A stretch of 64,000 bases of DNA from Ornithomonoglobus_A sp045649025 (GTDB lineage: Bacteria > Bacillota > Clostridia > UBA1381), in NCBI GenBank assembly GCA_045649025.1, contig JAZRPB010000006.1, forward strand, positions 124,001-188,000, in the 5' to 3' direction. The stretch's first letter is position 1. The number at the start of each line of letters is the position of its first letter. The translations under genes and the position numbers were made by a program. Below, piece after piece: positions 27,576-36,915 of the stretch. Below the pieces are notes generated by a model. That model was not told where the DNA came from. It did no database searches and saw only the letters and a program-made list of their open reading frames with translations.

Positions 27576-27841
27576 TATTGCTCACCCCAACACTGCATAA
27601 GCAAATCGTAAATATCCTCTAAATTACCAGCCTTCATATTACGCTCAAACGCTTTTTTCTTTTTAGCAAGATTAATGCATTTTTCATTTTTACAAACATA
27701 TGCTCCGCGTCCGAATTTCTTTTTATCTAAATCAAGCTCAATCTCGCCTGTTTCGTTATTTTTTATAACTCTTAAGAGCTCATTCTGATTTATCATATTT
27801 CGGCACGCAACACACATTCTTTGCGGTTTATGCTTCATCAT
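27575..27841 (-). CDS. ylxR: YlxR/RnpM family protein
   Basis: An 88-residue YlxR protein with the CVACR signature (PQRMCVACRNMINQNELLRV) and GRGAYVCKNEKCINLAKKKKAF. Recent work on relatives reports binding to RNase P RNA. The start overlaps the nusA stop by 4 bp. Confidence 0.92.
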   Translation of the reverse strand: MMKHKPQRMCVACRNMINQNELLRVIKNNETGEIELDLDKKKFGRGAYVCKNEKCINLAKKKKAFERNMKAGNLEDIYDLLMQCWGEQ

Positions 27842-28866
27842 TTTGCGCTAATATCTATCTTCCAGCCTGTAAGTCTTGCCGCCAATCTTACATTTTGTCC
27901 CGACTTACCAATTGCAAGTGAGAGTTGATTTGCAGGCACAACCACCTTGGCACTCTTTTCTTCTTCGTTAATTTCTACCGATAATACCTTCGACGGACTT
28001 AAAGCTGCTGTGATATATTCAACAGGATCCTCGCTCCATTTAACTATATCTATTTTTTCGCTCTTTAGTTCATCGCCTATGTTTTGTACTCTTACACCTC
28101 TTGGACCTATGCAGGCACCCTGTGCATCAACATTTTCATCGCTTGAGTAAACTGCGATTTTTGTTCTTGAGCCGCCCTCACGTGCAACTCCTTTTATTTC
28201 AACAATACCCTCTGCAATTTCAGGCACTTCAAGCTCAAAAAGCTTTCTTACAAGGTTTGGATGTGTTCTTGAAAGTAACAGCTGTGCAAAGTCACGTCCG
28301 TTTCTTACACCGCTTACATAGCATCTTACCATCTGTCCTATTGTATATGTTCCAACCTCTTCGTAGGTTTGCTCCTTTTCGTAAAGAACACCCTCGTTGC
28401 CTGCAACGTCCATATATACATTAAGGTTATCTATTCTTTCCACCTTGCCTGTTACAAGTGCATTTGCCTTGTCGTTATATGCATCGTATATGATTTCTTT
28501 TTCTGCCTCTTTTATTCTTTGAGTTATAACCTGCTTTGCTGCAGCAGCACTTATTCTTCCGAAATCCTTTGGTGTAACCTCTATGTTCACAATGTCGCCC
28601 AACTCATATTTAGGGTCAATCTTTCTTGCGTCCTCAATATCGATTTCCTCGCTGTCCTCAAACACAAGGTCAACAACCTTCTTCTGTGCCATAACCTGAA
28701 CCTTGCCTTTTTTCTGGTCGATAAAGATTTCAACATTTTGTGACGAGTTAAAATTCTTCTTATATGCTGCCACAAGTGCCGCCTCAAGTGCTTCTATTAT
28801 TGTTTCGGGACTAATACCCTTTTCCTCGCACAATGCCTTTATAGCATTTAGTAGTTCCTTATTCAT
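27838..28866 (-). CDS. nusA: transcription termination/antitermination protein NusA
   Basis: An RNA-polymerase-binding factor with an N-terminal NusA domain, S1 domain (DKANALVTGKVERIDNLNVYMD), and two KH domains (GACIGPRGVRVQNIGDEL; IGKSGQNVRLAARLTGW). It ends right after KH2, so it lacks the C-terminal repeats of E. coli NusA, as in most Firmicutes. An in-frame ATG lies 12 bp upstream, but AAAGGA abuts that ATG with no spacing, so 28866 is preferred (342 residues). Confidence 0.94.
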   Translation of the reverse strand: MNKELLNAIKALCEEKGISPETIIEALEAALVAAYKKNFNSSQNVEIFIDQKKGKVQVMAQKKVVDLVFEDSEEIDIEDARKIDPKYELGDIVNIEVTPKDFGRISAAAAKQVITQRIKEAEKEIIYDAYNDKANALVTGKVERIDNLNVYMDVAGNEGVLYEKEQTYEEVGTYTIGQMVRCYVSGVRNGRDFAQLLLSRTHPNLVRKLFELEVPEIAEGIVEIKGVAREGGSRTKIAVYSSDENVDAQGACIGPRGVRVQNIGDELKSEKIDIVKWSEDPVEYITAALSPSKVLSVEINEEEKSAKVVVPANQLSLAIGKSGQNVRLAARLTGWKIDISAK

Positions 28867-28891
28867 TTTATTAACCATTCCTTTCTTACTT

Positions 28892-29350
28892 TTAAAACTT
28901 AAATGATAGCTTAATATATGCCGCTTCCTTTACGGGAACCGCTATTATTTGTCCATTGCAGTTTATGTGTGCCATTTTTCCTTCAAAGCTTTCCAATACT
29001 CCGCTAAATTCCTTTTTGCCGTCCGTTTCGGTAAATAGCTTAACATCTACCTCACGTCCAATATAATACAAAAATTCACGTTCCTTTGTAAGCCTTCTGT
29101 CTACTCCAGGTGATGACACCTCAAGAGTATAGTTTTGCTCTATTATGTCTTTTTGGTCGAGTACTTCTTCAACCTCTCTTGAAAAGGCTTCGCAATCATC
29201 AATGCCCACGCCGTTTTCCTTGTCTATATAGTAGCACAGTGAATATGCTCCGCCCTCTTTTTTAAAGGATACATCCACTATATAAACACCCATTTTAGCG
29301 GCAATGCTCTCGCCCGCTTCAATAGCAGCAATTTCTGTTTTATTAGCCAC
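28892..29350 (-). CDS. rimP: ribosome maturation factor RimP
   Basis: A 152-residue 30S maturation factor with VYIVDVSFKKEG, the ISREVEEVLD-like region and LEVSSPGVDRRLTKEREFLYYIG. A longer frame opens with TTG at 29368, but AAGGAGG lies inside it, 6 nt before a GTG at 29350, so GTG is the likely start. It is the first gene of rimP-nusA-ylxR-ylxQ-infB-rbfA. Confidence 0.93.
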   Translation of the reverse strand: MANKTEIAAIEAGESIAAKMGVYIVDVSFKKEGGAYSLCYYIDKENGVGIDDCEAFSREVEEVLDQKDIIEQNYTLEVSSPGVDRRLTKEREFLYYIGREVDVKLFTETDGKKEFSGVLESFEGKMAHINCNGQIIAVPVKEAAYIKLSFKF

Positions 29351-29372
29351 ATTAAACCTCCTTAACAAATAT

Positions 29373-29399
29373 GAAAGAGTAGGCTTTGCCTACTCTTTC
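29373..29399 (-). promoter_or_regulatory. leader hairpin of the rimP operon
   Basis: GAAAGAGTAGGC and GCCTACTCTTTC form a perfect 12-bp stem with a 3-nt loop, between the rimP promoter and its RBS. Only a weak T-rich stretch follows, so it could be a leaky attenuator or a terminator for ymdB read-through. Confidence 0.55.
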
Positions 29400-29425
29400 G
29401 ACCAACTATATTCTTCTCGCTTAAT

Positions 29426-29454
29426 ATTGTACCACATTTTATTCTAAAATGCAA
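29426..29454 (-). promoter_or_regulatory. sigma-A promoter of the rimP-infB operon
   Basis: TTGCAT (29454-29449) and TACAAT (29431-29426) on the minus strand with a 17-bp spacer. The start near 29419 gives a leader of about 70 nt that holds the hairpin. Confidence 0.75.
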
Positions 29455-29473
29455 GTGTTTTTTTAATATTTTT

Positions 29474-30253
29474 TCATTCTCTAAAAAATAATCTCTTCAC
29501 ACCTGTGCATTTGCCGCTATTTTCATCAATTTCAAAAATACAACCATTAAACTGTCCTTTTCCATCGGCAATTTCAAATTTCTGTGGCATTGCATTTGTA
29601 AATCTGTCTACAATAACCTTTACATTCATTCCAAGAACTGAATATTGGGGGCCTGTCATACCCAAATCGGTTATATATCCTGTGCCGTTTTCTAAAATTT
29701 TTTCATCTGCCGTCTGCACGTGGGTGTGTGTACCAAACACAGCCGACACCTTACCATCAAGAAAGTAGCCCATAGCTTCCTTTTCACTTGTTGCCTCGGC
29801 GTGAAAATCCACTAATATTATATTGGTTTTTTCCTTTAGTTCTTCCACTGCCTTTATGACCTCCTCAAACGGCGAGTCGCAAGGCTCCATATACGTTCTG
29901 CCTATTGCATTTATAATACCAACACACACACCGTTCGATGTTGTAATGGTCATATATCCCTTACCGGGATTGCTTTTTGGGAAGTTTATAGGGCGTATAA
30001 CGTTGCCCTCATATTTCATAATAGAACATATATCCTTTGCACCCCATGTATGATTGCCCATAGTTATTGCATCTACACCTGCATCCATCATTTCTTTGTA
30101 TGCATCCCTTGCAAGACCGCGTCCGTGAGTTGCGTTTTCACCATTTGCAACAACAAGGTCAATACCCTCACTCGCTTTTATTTCGTCGATGTAGCGATAA
30201 AGCATATCACGTCCCACTCTTGAAACAACATCGCCTATACATAAAATTTTCAT
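29474..30253 (-). CDS. ymdB: YmdB-family metallophosphoesterase
   Basis: A 259-residue calcineurin-like enzyme (TIGR00282 type). Motifs: KILCIGDVVSRVGRDML, ANGENATHGRGL, MGNHTWGAKDI, VDFHAEATSEKEAMGYFLDG and FGTHTHVQTADEKIL. B. subtilis YmdB hydrolyses 2',3'-cyclic nucleotides and affects biofilm and sporulation. An upstream in-frame start at 30271 is rejected because GGAGATGG lies 3 nt before the ATG at 30253. It follows rny, the normal neighbour. Confidence 0.92.
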   Translation of the reverse strand: MKILCIGDVVSRVGRDMLYRYIDEIKASEGIDLVVANGENATHGRGLARDAYKEMMDAGVDAITMGNHTWGAKDICSIMKYEGNVIRPINFPKSNPGKGYMTITTSNGVCVGIINAIGRTYMEPCDSPFEEVIKAVEELKEKTNIILVDFHAEATSEKEAMGYFLDGKVSAVFGTHTHVQTADEKILENGTGYITDLGMTGPQYSVLGMNVKVIVDRFTNAMPQKFEIADGKGQFNGCIFEIDENSGKCTGVKRLFFRE

Positions 30254-30271
30254 ATTCCATCTCCATAACAT

Positions 30272-30550
30272 TATTAAAGATTTAACAGCTTGTTTACTGC
30301 TTCATACACCAATGCATCAACACTCGCAATAATAAGATGCTTTTCCTTTATGTTTTATCCCAATTTCACTATTATGAAAAAAAAGGAATAACCGCTATTT
30401 GGGGTAGAAGCTAATTACATACCATCGATATGATACCTTTATCGCACCATTTCGGACAAGATATATAATTACCAAATTGCAATCATTCCATCTTTTACAT
30501 TTTTTACAACAGATAAAATCTGTTATACACACTTCAAACAGGTTTATGCT
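30272..30550. other. spacer between rny and ymdB
   Basis: About 280 bp without an identifiable gene. Downstream of rny, AACAGAT and ATCTGTT form a short hairpin at about 30509-30526 without a clear T run. Near 30277-30345 a minus-strand frame ends with ASVDALVYEAVNKLLNL before a stop. It is too short to assign. Confidence 0.4.
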
Positions 30551-32110
30551 TTATTTAGCATAATCTACAGCTCTGGTTTCTCTAATAAGGCTTACCTTAA
30601 TTTGTCCTGGATATTCAAGCTCACTTTCAATACGCTTAACAATATCCTTTGCAACAATCACCATACCGTCGTCGTTTACAACATCAGGCTTAATCATAAT
30701 TCTTATTTCACGACCCGCCTGAATAGCATACGACTTATCAACACCATCAAATTCATTTGCAATTTCTTCAAGTTTCTGCAAACGCTTAATGTATGTTTCG
30801 AGATTTTCACGTCTTGCACCAGGTCTTGCTGCTGAAATAGCATCTGCAGCCTGCACCAGCGATGCAATAAGTGTTTGTGCCTCAACATCACCATGGTGTG
30901 CCATTATAGCATGAATTACATCTCTATTTTCACGGTATTTCTTTGCTATATCTGCACCTATTGTAACGTGAGAGCCCTCTATTTCGTGGTCTACTGCCTT
31001 ACCAATGTCGTGAAGCAAGCCTGCACGTTTTGCAAGAGCAACATCCGCCCCCATCTCTCCTGCCATAACACCAGCAAGATGTGCAACCTCAATAGAGTGC
31101 TTCAAAACATTCTGTCCATAACTTGTTCTGTATTTGAGCTTACCCAATAGCTTGATAAGTTCAGGATGTAATCCGTGAACGCCTGTTTCAAACGTTGCAC
31201 TTTCACCCTCCTGTTTGATAATAGCCTCAACCTCTTTGCGAGATTTATCAACTGTTTCCTCTATTCTTGCAGGATGTATACGTCCGTCTACAATAAGCTT
31301 TTCCAATGCAAGCTTTGCAACTTCACGACGCACAGGGTCGAAGCTCGACACAACAACTGCCTCGGGAGTATCGTCTATTATAAGGTCTACTCCTGTTAGT
31401 GTTTCAAGTGTTCTGATATTTCTTCCCTCTCTGCCTATAATTCTTCCCTTCATTTCATCGCTTGGAAGATTAACAACAGAAACAGTAGTTTCGGCAACAT
31501 GGTCTGCGGCAACCTTTTGGATTGATAATGCAACAATGTTCTTTGCATTTCTTTCCGCATTTTCCTTTGCCTCTTGCTCAATTTCTTTAACCATTATTGC
31601 GGCATCATGTCTTGCTTGACTCTCAATACCGCGAATAATAATATCCTTGGCTTCCTCTTGAGTCAATCCTGAAATTTTTTCCAGCTCCGCTATCTCTTTT
31701 TCTTTAATTTGTGCTATTTCAACCTCTTTAGCTTCAAGATTTTTAACCTTTGCTGCTAAAGATTGTTCCTTGCGTTCTAAATTATCGGTCTTTTTGTCTA
31801 ATGTTTCTTCTTTTTGGGCAATTCTACGCTCCTGACGTGAAATTTCACCACGTCTTTCTTTGAGCTCCTTCTCAAACTCTGCCCTTGCCTTCTGGATTTC
31901 CTCTTTAGCTTCAAGAGTAATCTCTCTCTTTTTGGCAATTGCTGATTTTTCAGCCTCGGCAACTATTGTCTTTGCTTTTTCCTCGGCACTCACAAATTGA
32001 GCCTCTGCCACCCTTTTGCGATGGTTAACTCCCGCCTTGAAAGAAACAAAACCTGTAACAAGACAAGCAAGGATTGCGACTATTATAATAGTCATTGTCA
32101 TTATATCCAT
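30551..32110 (-). CDS. rny: ribonuclease Y
   Basis: A 519-residue membrane-anchored endoribonuclease that starts mRNA decay. It has an N-terminal membrane helix (about 3-25), a long coiled coil (about 40-190) and a KH domain (KGRIIGREGRNIRTLETLTGVD). The HD domain has HDIGKAVDHEIEGSH, and a C-terminal region follows. A 215-nt structured leader lies upstream. AAGGGG sits 10 nt before the start. Confidence 0.97.
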   Translation of the reverse strand: MDIMTMTIIIVAILACLVTGFVSFKAGVNHRKRVAEAQFVSAEEKAKTIVAEAEKSAIAKKREITLEAKEEIQKARAEFEKELKERRGEISRQERRIAQKEETLDKKTDNLERKEQSLAAKVKNLEAKEVEIAQIKEKEIAELEKISGLTQEEAKDIIIRGIESQARHDAAIMVKEIEQEAKENAERNAKNIVALSIQKVAADHVAETTVSVVNLPSDEMKGRIIGREGRNIRTLETLTGVDLIIDDTPEAVVVSSFDPVRREVAKLALEKLIVDGRIHPARIEETVDKSRKEVEAIIKQEGESATFETGVHGLHPELIKLLGKLKYRTSYGQNVLKHSIEVAHLAGVMAGEMGADVALAKRAGLLHDIGKAVDHEIEGSHVTIGADIAKKYRENRDVIHAIMAHHGDVEAQTLIASLVQAADAISAARPGARRENLETYIKRLQKLEEIANEFDGVDKSYAIQAGREIRIMIKPDVVNDDGMVIVAKDIVKRIESELEYPGQIKVSLIRETRAVDYAK

Positions 32111-32149
32111 AACAATGCACCCCTTTCCCGTCGGATTATGTTTTACCCA

Positions 32150-32270
32150 TTAATCAAAAAAGGGGGGTTTCTTAAATTTGCCTTCCATAAATGATTCACG
32201 AATAAGATGGCTTGCAGGTCATTGATCCTATTCAATATATCACAAGCTCTTTAAGAAGCACCCTTTAATG
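32150..32270 (-). ncRNA. structured rny leader with terminator-like stem
   Basis: On the minus strand a long stem closes a three-way junction. AAAGGGT-GC-TTCTTAAA (32266-32250) pairs with TTTAAGAAA-CCCCCC (32176-32162), directly followed by six T residues (32161-32156). Inside are GCTTG/CAAGC capped by ATTGA-ATAGGA-TCAAT, and CCAT/ATGG with ATTC/GAAT. A promoter lies at 32361-32333. This could be a separate small RNA or an attenuator of rny. I cannot match it to a known riboswitch. Confidence 0.55.
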
Positions 32271-32332
32271 TGGGTTAATATCGTAAGTTCACTTTACAGA
32301 AAACTGAATTCTAAAGAATATTAAGCATAATA

Positions 32333-32361
32333 ATTATATACAAAAATATTCCGCTTGTCAA
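32333..32361 (-). promoter_or_regulatory. sigma-A promoter of rny
   Basis: Consensus TTGACA (32361-32356) and TATAAT (32338-32333) with a 17-bp spacer on the minus strand. Transcription would start near 32326, about 215 nt before rny. Confidence 0.88.
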
Positions 32362-32497
32362 GTAATTTTTTTATTTGTTACAATCATTATACTGTTTTGA
32401 AATCAAATTTTAACATTTCTTGTCATTTTCTATATAAATATAGATAATTATGACATTTTATACAAAAACTTTATATTATTTATGTATAAATATGGTC

Positions 32498-32526
32498 TTT
32501 ACTAACAAACTAATTTATGGTATAAT
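32498..32526 (+). promoter_or_regulatory. sigma-A promoter of the glg operon
   Basis: TTTACT (32498-32503) and TATAAT (32521-32526) with a 17-bp spacer, about 40 bp before glgB. Confidence 0.8.
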
Positions 32527-32567
32527 CTAATATATAATGATATTATAATATTTAAGGAGTATAAATA

Positions 32568-34502
32568 ATGGATGATTTTCTACAAGAGAATAAAGACCTT
32601 TTAAATATCAGCGATTTTCAGACTTATCTCTTTAATACAGGCGAAGGCTTTATGTCGTATGAGTTTTTGGGAGTACATAAACTAAAGCTTAACGGCAAAA
32701 GTGGTTGGAGATTTGCACTATGGGCTCCTAATGCAAAAAGCGTAAATGTATGCGGCGATTGGAACGATTGGCAAATTAACGGCTATCCTCTCGAAAAAAT
32801 CGGCACAACAGGAATATGGTGCGGATTTTTTACAGACATTAATGCTCTTTCACATTATAAATATGTTATTGAAGCAAAGGATGGCGAGCTTTATTGGAAA
32901 GCAGACCCCTATGCATTTATGTGCGAACTGCGTCCGGGAACTGCATCGGTTGTGTATGATTTTGAAAAATTCAATTGGAGCGACAAGTGCTGGATTTTAG
33001 AACGCGAAAAAAAGGACCACCTTCACTCACCAATGAACATATATGAGGTGCACGCAGGCTCGTGGAGAGTGCACGATGACGGAAGTTTTTATAGCTATCA
33101 GGAGCTTGCAGATGAGCTTGTTCCGTATGTTGTGGATATGGGGTATACACACATTGAGTTAATGCCTCTTACCGAGTTTCCGTTTGACGGTTCGTGGGGA
33201 TATCAGGTTACAGGGTATTTTGCTGCTACCTCACGGTATGGCACTCCCGAACAGCTTAAATATTTTATAGACAAGTGTCACAGTGCAAACATCAGCGTTA
33301 TTATGGACTGGGTGCCTGCACATTTCCCCCGTGATGCACACGGTTTAAGAATGTTCGACGGCACTCCGCTTTATGAATACGGCGACTCACGTCTTGGCGA
33401 GCATAAATCATGGGGTACTCTTGTTTTCGACTATTCAAAGGGTGAGGTTATTTCATTTTTGCTGTCCTCTGCATATTTCTGGGCACACGAATATCACATA
33501 GACGGAATAAGAGTTGATGCAGTATCCTCTATGCTTTACCGCGACTACTCACGAAACGACGGTGAATGGATTGCAAATAAGTATGGCGGAAACGGAAATC
33601 TTGAGGCAGTTGATTTTTTACGTAAATTAAATAAAATCCTGTGTACCGAATTCCCTGGATTTTTAATGATTGCCGAGGAATCTACCGCATGGCCGTTGGT
33701 TACTGCACCGCCCGAGGATAACGGTTTAGGCTTTAACTTTAAGTGGAATATGGGTTGGATGAACGACACATTAAGATATATGTCTATGGACTCATATTTT
33801 AGAAAGGATAATCATTCGCTTTTAACGTTTGCAATGATGTATGCCTTTTCCGAGAATTTTATTCTACCTCTTTCGCACGACGAAGTGGTACACGGCAAGC
33901 ATTCACTTATAGATAAGCAGTTTGGAACATACGAAGATAAATTTTCTTCGTATAGAGCATTTTTAGGCTACTATATGTCTATGTGCGGTAAAAAGCTTAT
34001 GTTTATGGGCGGAGAAATCGGGCAATTTCTTGAATGGAAATACGACGATGAAATAGAGTGGCATTTGCTCGAAATGGATAAGCATAAAACACTCAAAAGA
34101 TATGTAAAAGATTTAAATTTACTATATAAAAACAACGCACCATTCTGGGAAAACGACACAAGCTGGGACGGCTTTAAGTGGATAAACAGCAATGATAACG
34201 AAAATTCAGTTTTAACCTACATCAGAAAAAGTAAAAACACAGATGAAGATATTATAATTATTGTTAATTTTACACCGATATCAAGACCAATTTATGAATT
34301 TGGTGTAGAAAAAGCAGGTATATATGAGGTTATTCTCCATTCAAATTCCACCAAATACGGCGGAAACAGGCTTATTAACAATATGAAATTCCAAACCAGA
34401 GAAAATAGCGTGAATGAAATGGATTATTCCCTGTCTGTGCCGATAGACGGCAATTCAATAATGATGTTACACATAAAGAAAGACAACAAAACAACCAAAT
34501 AG
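32568..34502 (+). CDS. glgB: 1,4-alpha-glucan branching enzyme
   Basis: A 644-residue GH13 enzyme that forms alpha-1,6 branches in glycogen. An N-terminal CBM48 (FALWAPNAKSVNVCGDWNDW) is followed by the barrel with DWVPAHFPRD, the nucleophile region GIRVDAVSSML, the acid IAEES and LPLSHDEVVHGK. It is the first gene of a six-gene glycogen cluster. RBS AAGGAG lies 8 nt upstream. glgC starts 28 bp after it. Confidence 0.96.
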   Translation: MDDFLQENKDLLNISDFQTYLFNTGEGFMSYEFLGVHKLKLNGKSGWRFALWAPNAKSVNVCGDWNDWQINGYPLEKIGTTGIWCGFFTDINALSHYKYVIEAKDGELYWKADPYAFMCELRPGTASVVYDFEKFNWSDKCWILEREKKDHLHSPMNIYEVHAGSWRVHDDGSFYSYQELADELVPYVVDMGYTHIELMPLTEFPFDGSWGYQVTGYFAATSRYGTPEQLKYFIDKCHSANISVIMDWVPAHFPRDAHGLRMFDGTPLYEYGDSRLGEHKSWGTLVFDYSKGEVISFLLSSAYFWAHEYHIDGIRVDAVSSMLYRDYSRNDGEWIANKYGGNGNLEAVDFLRKLNKILCTEFPGFLMIAEESTAWPLVTAPPEDNGLGFNFKWNMGWMNDTLRYMSMDSYFRKDNHSLLTFAMMYAFSENFILPLSHDEVVHGKHSLIDKQFGTYEDKFSSYRAFLGYYMSMCGKKLMFMGGEIGQFLEWKYDDEIEWHLLEMDKHKTLKRYVKDLNLLYKNNAPFWENDTSWDGFKWINSNDNENSVLTYIRKSKNTDEDIIIIVNFTPISRPIYEFGVEKAGIYEVILHSNSTKYGGNRLINNMKFQTRENSVNEMDYSLSVPIDGNSIMMLHIKKDNKTTK

Positions 34503-34530
34503 ATATAATATTTTATTAGGAGATGATTTT

Positions 34531-35736
34531 ATGATTAAAAAAGACTGTGTGGCAATGATACTTGCCGGCGGTCAAGGCTCAAGACTTGCTGCTCTCACAA
34601 TAAACGTTGCAAAGCCAGCCGTACCGTTTGGCGGAAAATACAAAATAATAGACTTTCCGCTTTCAAACTGTGTTCATTCAGGCATTGATACAGTTGGTGT
34701 TCTAACCCAATACCAACCGCTTGAGCTTAACACATATATAGGTAACGGCAACCCCTGGGATTTAGACAGAAGTATGGGCGGTGTGTATGTTCTTCCGCCG
34801 TATCAGAGTGCACAGGCGGGCGAATGGTACAAGGGTACTGCGAATGCAATATATCAGAATTTGAGTTTTCTTGATACCTTCAATCCCGAGCACGTGCTTA
34901 TTCTGTCGGGCGACCATATATATAAAATGCACTATGGCGAAATGCTTAAGGCTCACAAGGAGTCGGGTGCAGTTGCAACAATTGCAGTTATGCCTGTTCC
35001 GTGGGAGGAGGCAAGCCGTTTTGGTATAATGAATGTTGACGAAAACGGCACTATTGTGGAATTTGAAGAAAAACCAAAAGAGCCAAAGAGCAATCTTGCG
35101 TCTATGGGTATATATATATTCAAATATTCAGAGCTTAAAAAGTACCTTACCGACGACGAAAATAATCCAAATTCCTCCAACGACTTCGGAAAGAACATTA
35201 TTCCGTCTATTCTAGACGACGGCAAAAAGCTTATGAGCTACCGCTTCGACGGATATTGGAAGGATGTTGGAACAATACAGTCGCTTTGGGAGGCTAATAT
35301 GGACTTAATTGACTCTCCTCCTAAATTTGACGTAGACGACAGAAACTGGATTATATACTCAAGAAATCTTGCACGTACACCTCACTATGTGGGCAAGGGT
35401 GCAAAAATTAAAAACTCAAAGGTAACAGAAAGCTGTTCAATATACGGAAGTGTTGAACACAGTGTTGTTTCAGGCAGTGTGCATATTGGTGAAGGCTCTC
35501 TTGTTAAGGATTGCGTTATAATGCCAGGTGCATACATAGGCAAAAATGTTAAGCTTGAAAAAACAATTATAGGGCCTAACGCAATTATTGAGGATAATGT
35601 GTCGATAGGCTTAAAGGACGAAGAGAATAACCCATATGCTTCCGAAATGTGTACACACGGTATTGTGCTTATTGCAGAATCGGTAACAATAAAATCGGGA
35701 ACGGATATTGCCAAAGGCAGTATGGTTGTAGAATAA
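34531..35736 (+). CDS. glgC: glucose-1-phosphate adenylyltransferase, catalytic subunit
   Basis: A 401-residue ADP-glucose pyrophosphorylase. AMILAGGQGSRLAALT is the nucleotide loop, with S where many have T. FGGKYKIIDFPLSNC, SGDHIYKM and FDGYWKDVGT are present. A left-handed beta-helix C-terminal domain (repeated isoleucine/valine hexapeptides) follows residue 300. It pairs with GlgD downstream. RBS TAGGAGATG. Confidence 0.96.
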   Translation: MIKKDCVAMILAGGQGSRLAALTINVAKPAVPFGGKYKIIDFPLSNCVHSGIDTVGVLTQYQPLELNTYIGNGNPWDLDRSMGGVYVLPPYQSAQAGEWYKGTANAIYQNLSFLDTFNPEHVLILSGDHIYKMHYGEMLKAHKESGAVATIAVMPVPWEEASRFGIMNVDENGTIVEFEEKPKEPKSNLASMGIYIFKYSELKKYLTDDENNPNSSNDFGKNIIPSILDDGKKLMSYRFDGYWKDVGTIQSLWEANMDLIDSPPKFDVDDRNWIIYSRNLARTPHYVGKGAKIKNSKVTESCSIYGSVEHSVVSGSVHIGEGSLVKDCVIMPGAYIGKNVKLEKTIIGPNAIIEDNVSIGLKDEENNPYASEMCTHGIVLIAESVTIKSGTDIAKGSMVVE

Positions 35737-35756
35737 ATTGAAAGGGCGTGGAAAGT

Positions 35757-36884
35757 ATGAGAAGAAACGATACAATGGGAATTATTCTCACAAGGGAAGA
35801 TAACATCCCTCCAATTACCGATATAAGAGCAATTGATGCACTTCCGATTGCAGGAAGATACAGAATAATAGACTTTATAATTTCCTGTATGGCAAATGCA
35901 GGCATACAAAATATTGGTATTGCAACAACCTATAACTATTTCTCACTTATGGAGCACTTAAGAGTTGGCGAACCATGGGATTTAGACAGAAAAAATTGGG
36001 GCTTAAGAGTTCTGCCCCCAAATGTGGAAAAGAAGGGTATGAGCAAACCAAAGGGAACTGTTGACGTTCTCGATGGAATAAGAGATTATATTTCCTCCAG
36101 CACACAAACGTATGTTGTGCTGTCGTTTGGCAGCGGTATATATAACATAGATTTGAGCGAAGCGGTTGAGGATCACATAAACAAACAGGCTGATGTTACT
36201 ATGATATATAAAGACAAAAGCAGTGATGAAATGACAGAAAATGATTTATCACGCTTCACTCTTTTGGAAATGGACGAAAACGAGAAAATCACAGATATTG
36301 CCATTGAGCCGTTTTATCCAAACTCATCTATAGTATTTATGGAAATGCTTATTATGGAAAAGGCACTTCTTGAAAGCATTATTGATGAATGTACATCTCG
36401 CGGTGAAACCGATTTTATGAAAGATGCAATTGTAAAAAGGGTTTCCTCGTTAAGAATTTTTGGACATAAATATGAAGGTGCTGCAAAGAAAATAGACTCT
36501 ATGAAATCATATTTTGATGCAGGAATGTCGTTTTTGTGCGATGATTTCAGAAAAGCAATATTTAACAACGAGCGACCAATCCAGACACGTTCCACAGCAC
36601 AAAGCCCCACCTCGTACGGCGAAGATGCAGTTACCCAAAATTGCTTTATTTCCGACGGCGGAAAGATAGAGGGCGAAGTATACGACAGTATTCTGTCACG
36701 TAGAGTTGTTGTGGGCAAGGGTGCAGTAGTTAAAAACTCAATTATAATGCAAGACTGCGTTATAGAAGACGGTGCACAGGTAACAAATGTTGTACTCGAC
36801 AAGGATGTTCGTGTAACTAAAGACAGAAAGCTTATAGGTGCAAAATCGTATCCTCTTGCAGTGGAAAGAGGCACTGTAATTTGA
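35757..36884 (+). CDS. glgD: glucose-1-phosphate adenylyltransferase regulatory subunit GlgD
   Basis: A GlgC homologue (375 residues) with a degenerate nucleotide loop: MGIILTREDNIPPI replaces the GGxGTRL motif, so it is likely non-catalytic and modulates GlgC, as known in Firmicutes. IAGRYRIIDFI remains, and a beta-helix tail is present. An in-frame GTG is at 35748, but the ATG at 35757 fits AAGGG spacing and the family start. The gap to glgC is about 20 bp. Confidence 0.93.
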   Translation: MRRNDTMGIILTREDNIPPITDIRAIDALPIAGRYRIIDFIISCMANAGIQNIGIATTYNYFSLMEHLRVGEPWDLDRKNWGLRVLPPNVEKKGMSKPKGTVDVLDGIRDYISSSTQTYVVLSFGSGIYNIDLSEAVEDHINKQADVTMIYKDKSSDEMTENDLSRFTLLEMDENEKITDIAIEPFYPNSSIVFMEMLIMEKALLESIIDECTSRGETDFMKDAIVKRVSSLRIFGHKYEGAAKKIDSMKSYFDAGMSFLCDDFRKAIFNNERPIQTRSTAQSPTSYGEDAVTQNCFISDGGKIEGEVYDSILSRRVVVGKGAVVKNSIIMQDCVIEDGAQVTNVVLDKDVRVTKDRKLIGAKSYPLAVERGTVI

Positions 36885-36915
36885 AATATAGCTACGAAAG
36901 GAATGACTATTTACT

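Noticed and set aside
30277..30345. Minus-strand frame ending ASVDALVYEAVNKLLNL, faintly like the C-terminus of 2-isopropylmalate synthase
   Set aside because: Only about 20 residues, no start codon or upstream homology; chance or a very old remnant. A translated search would be needed.
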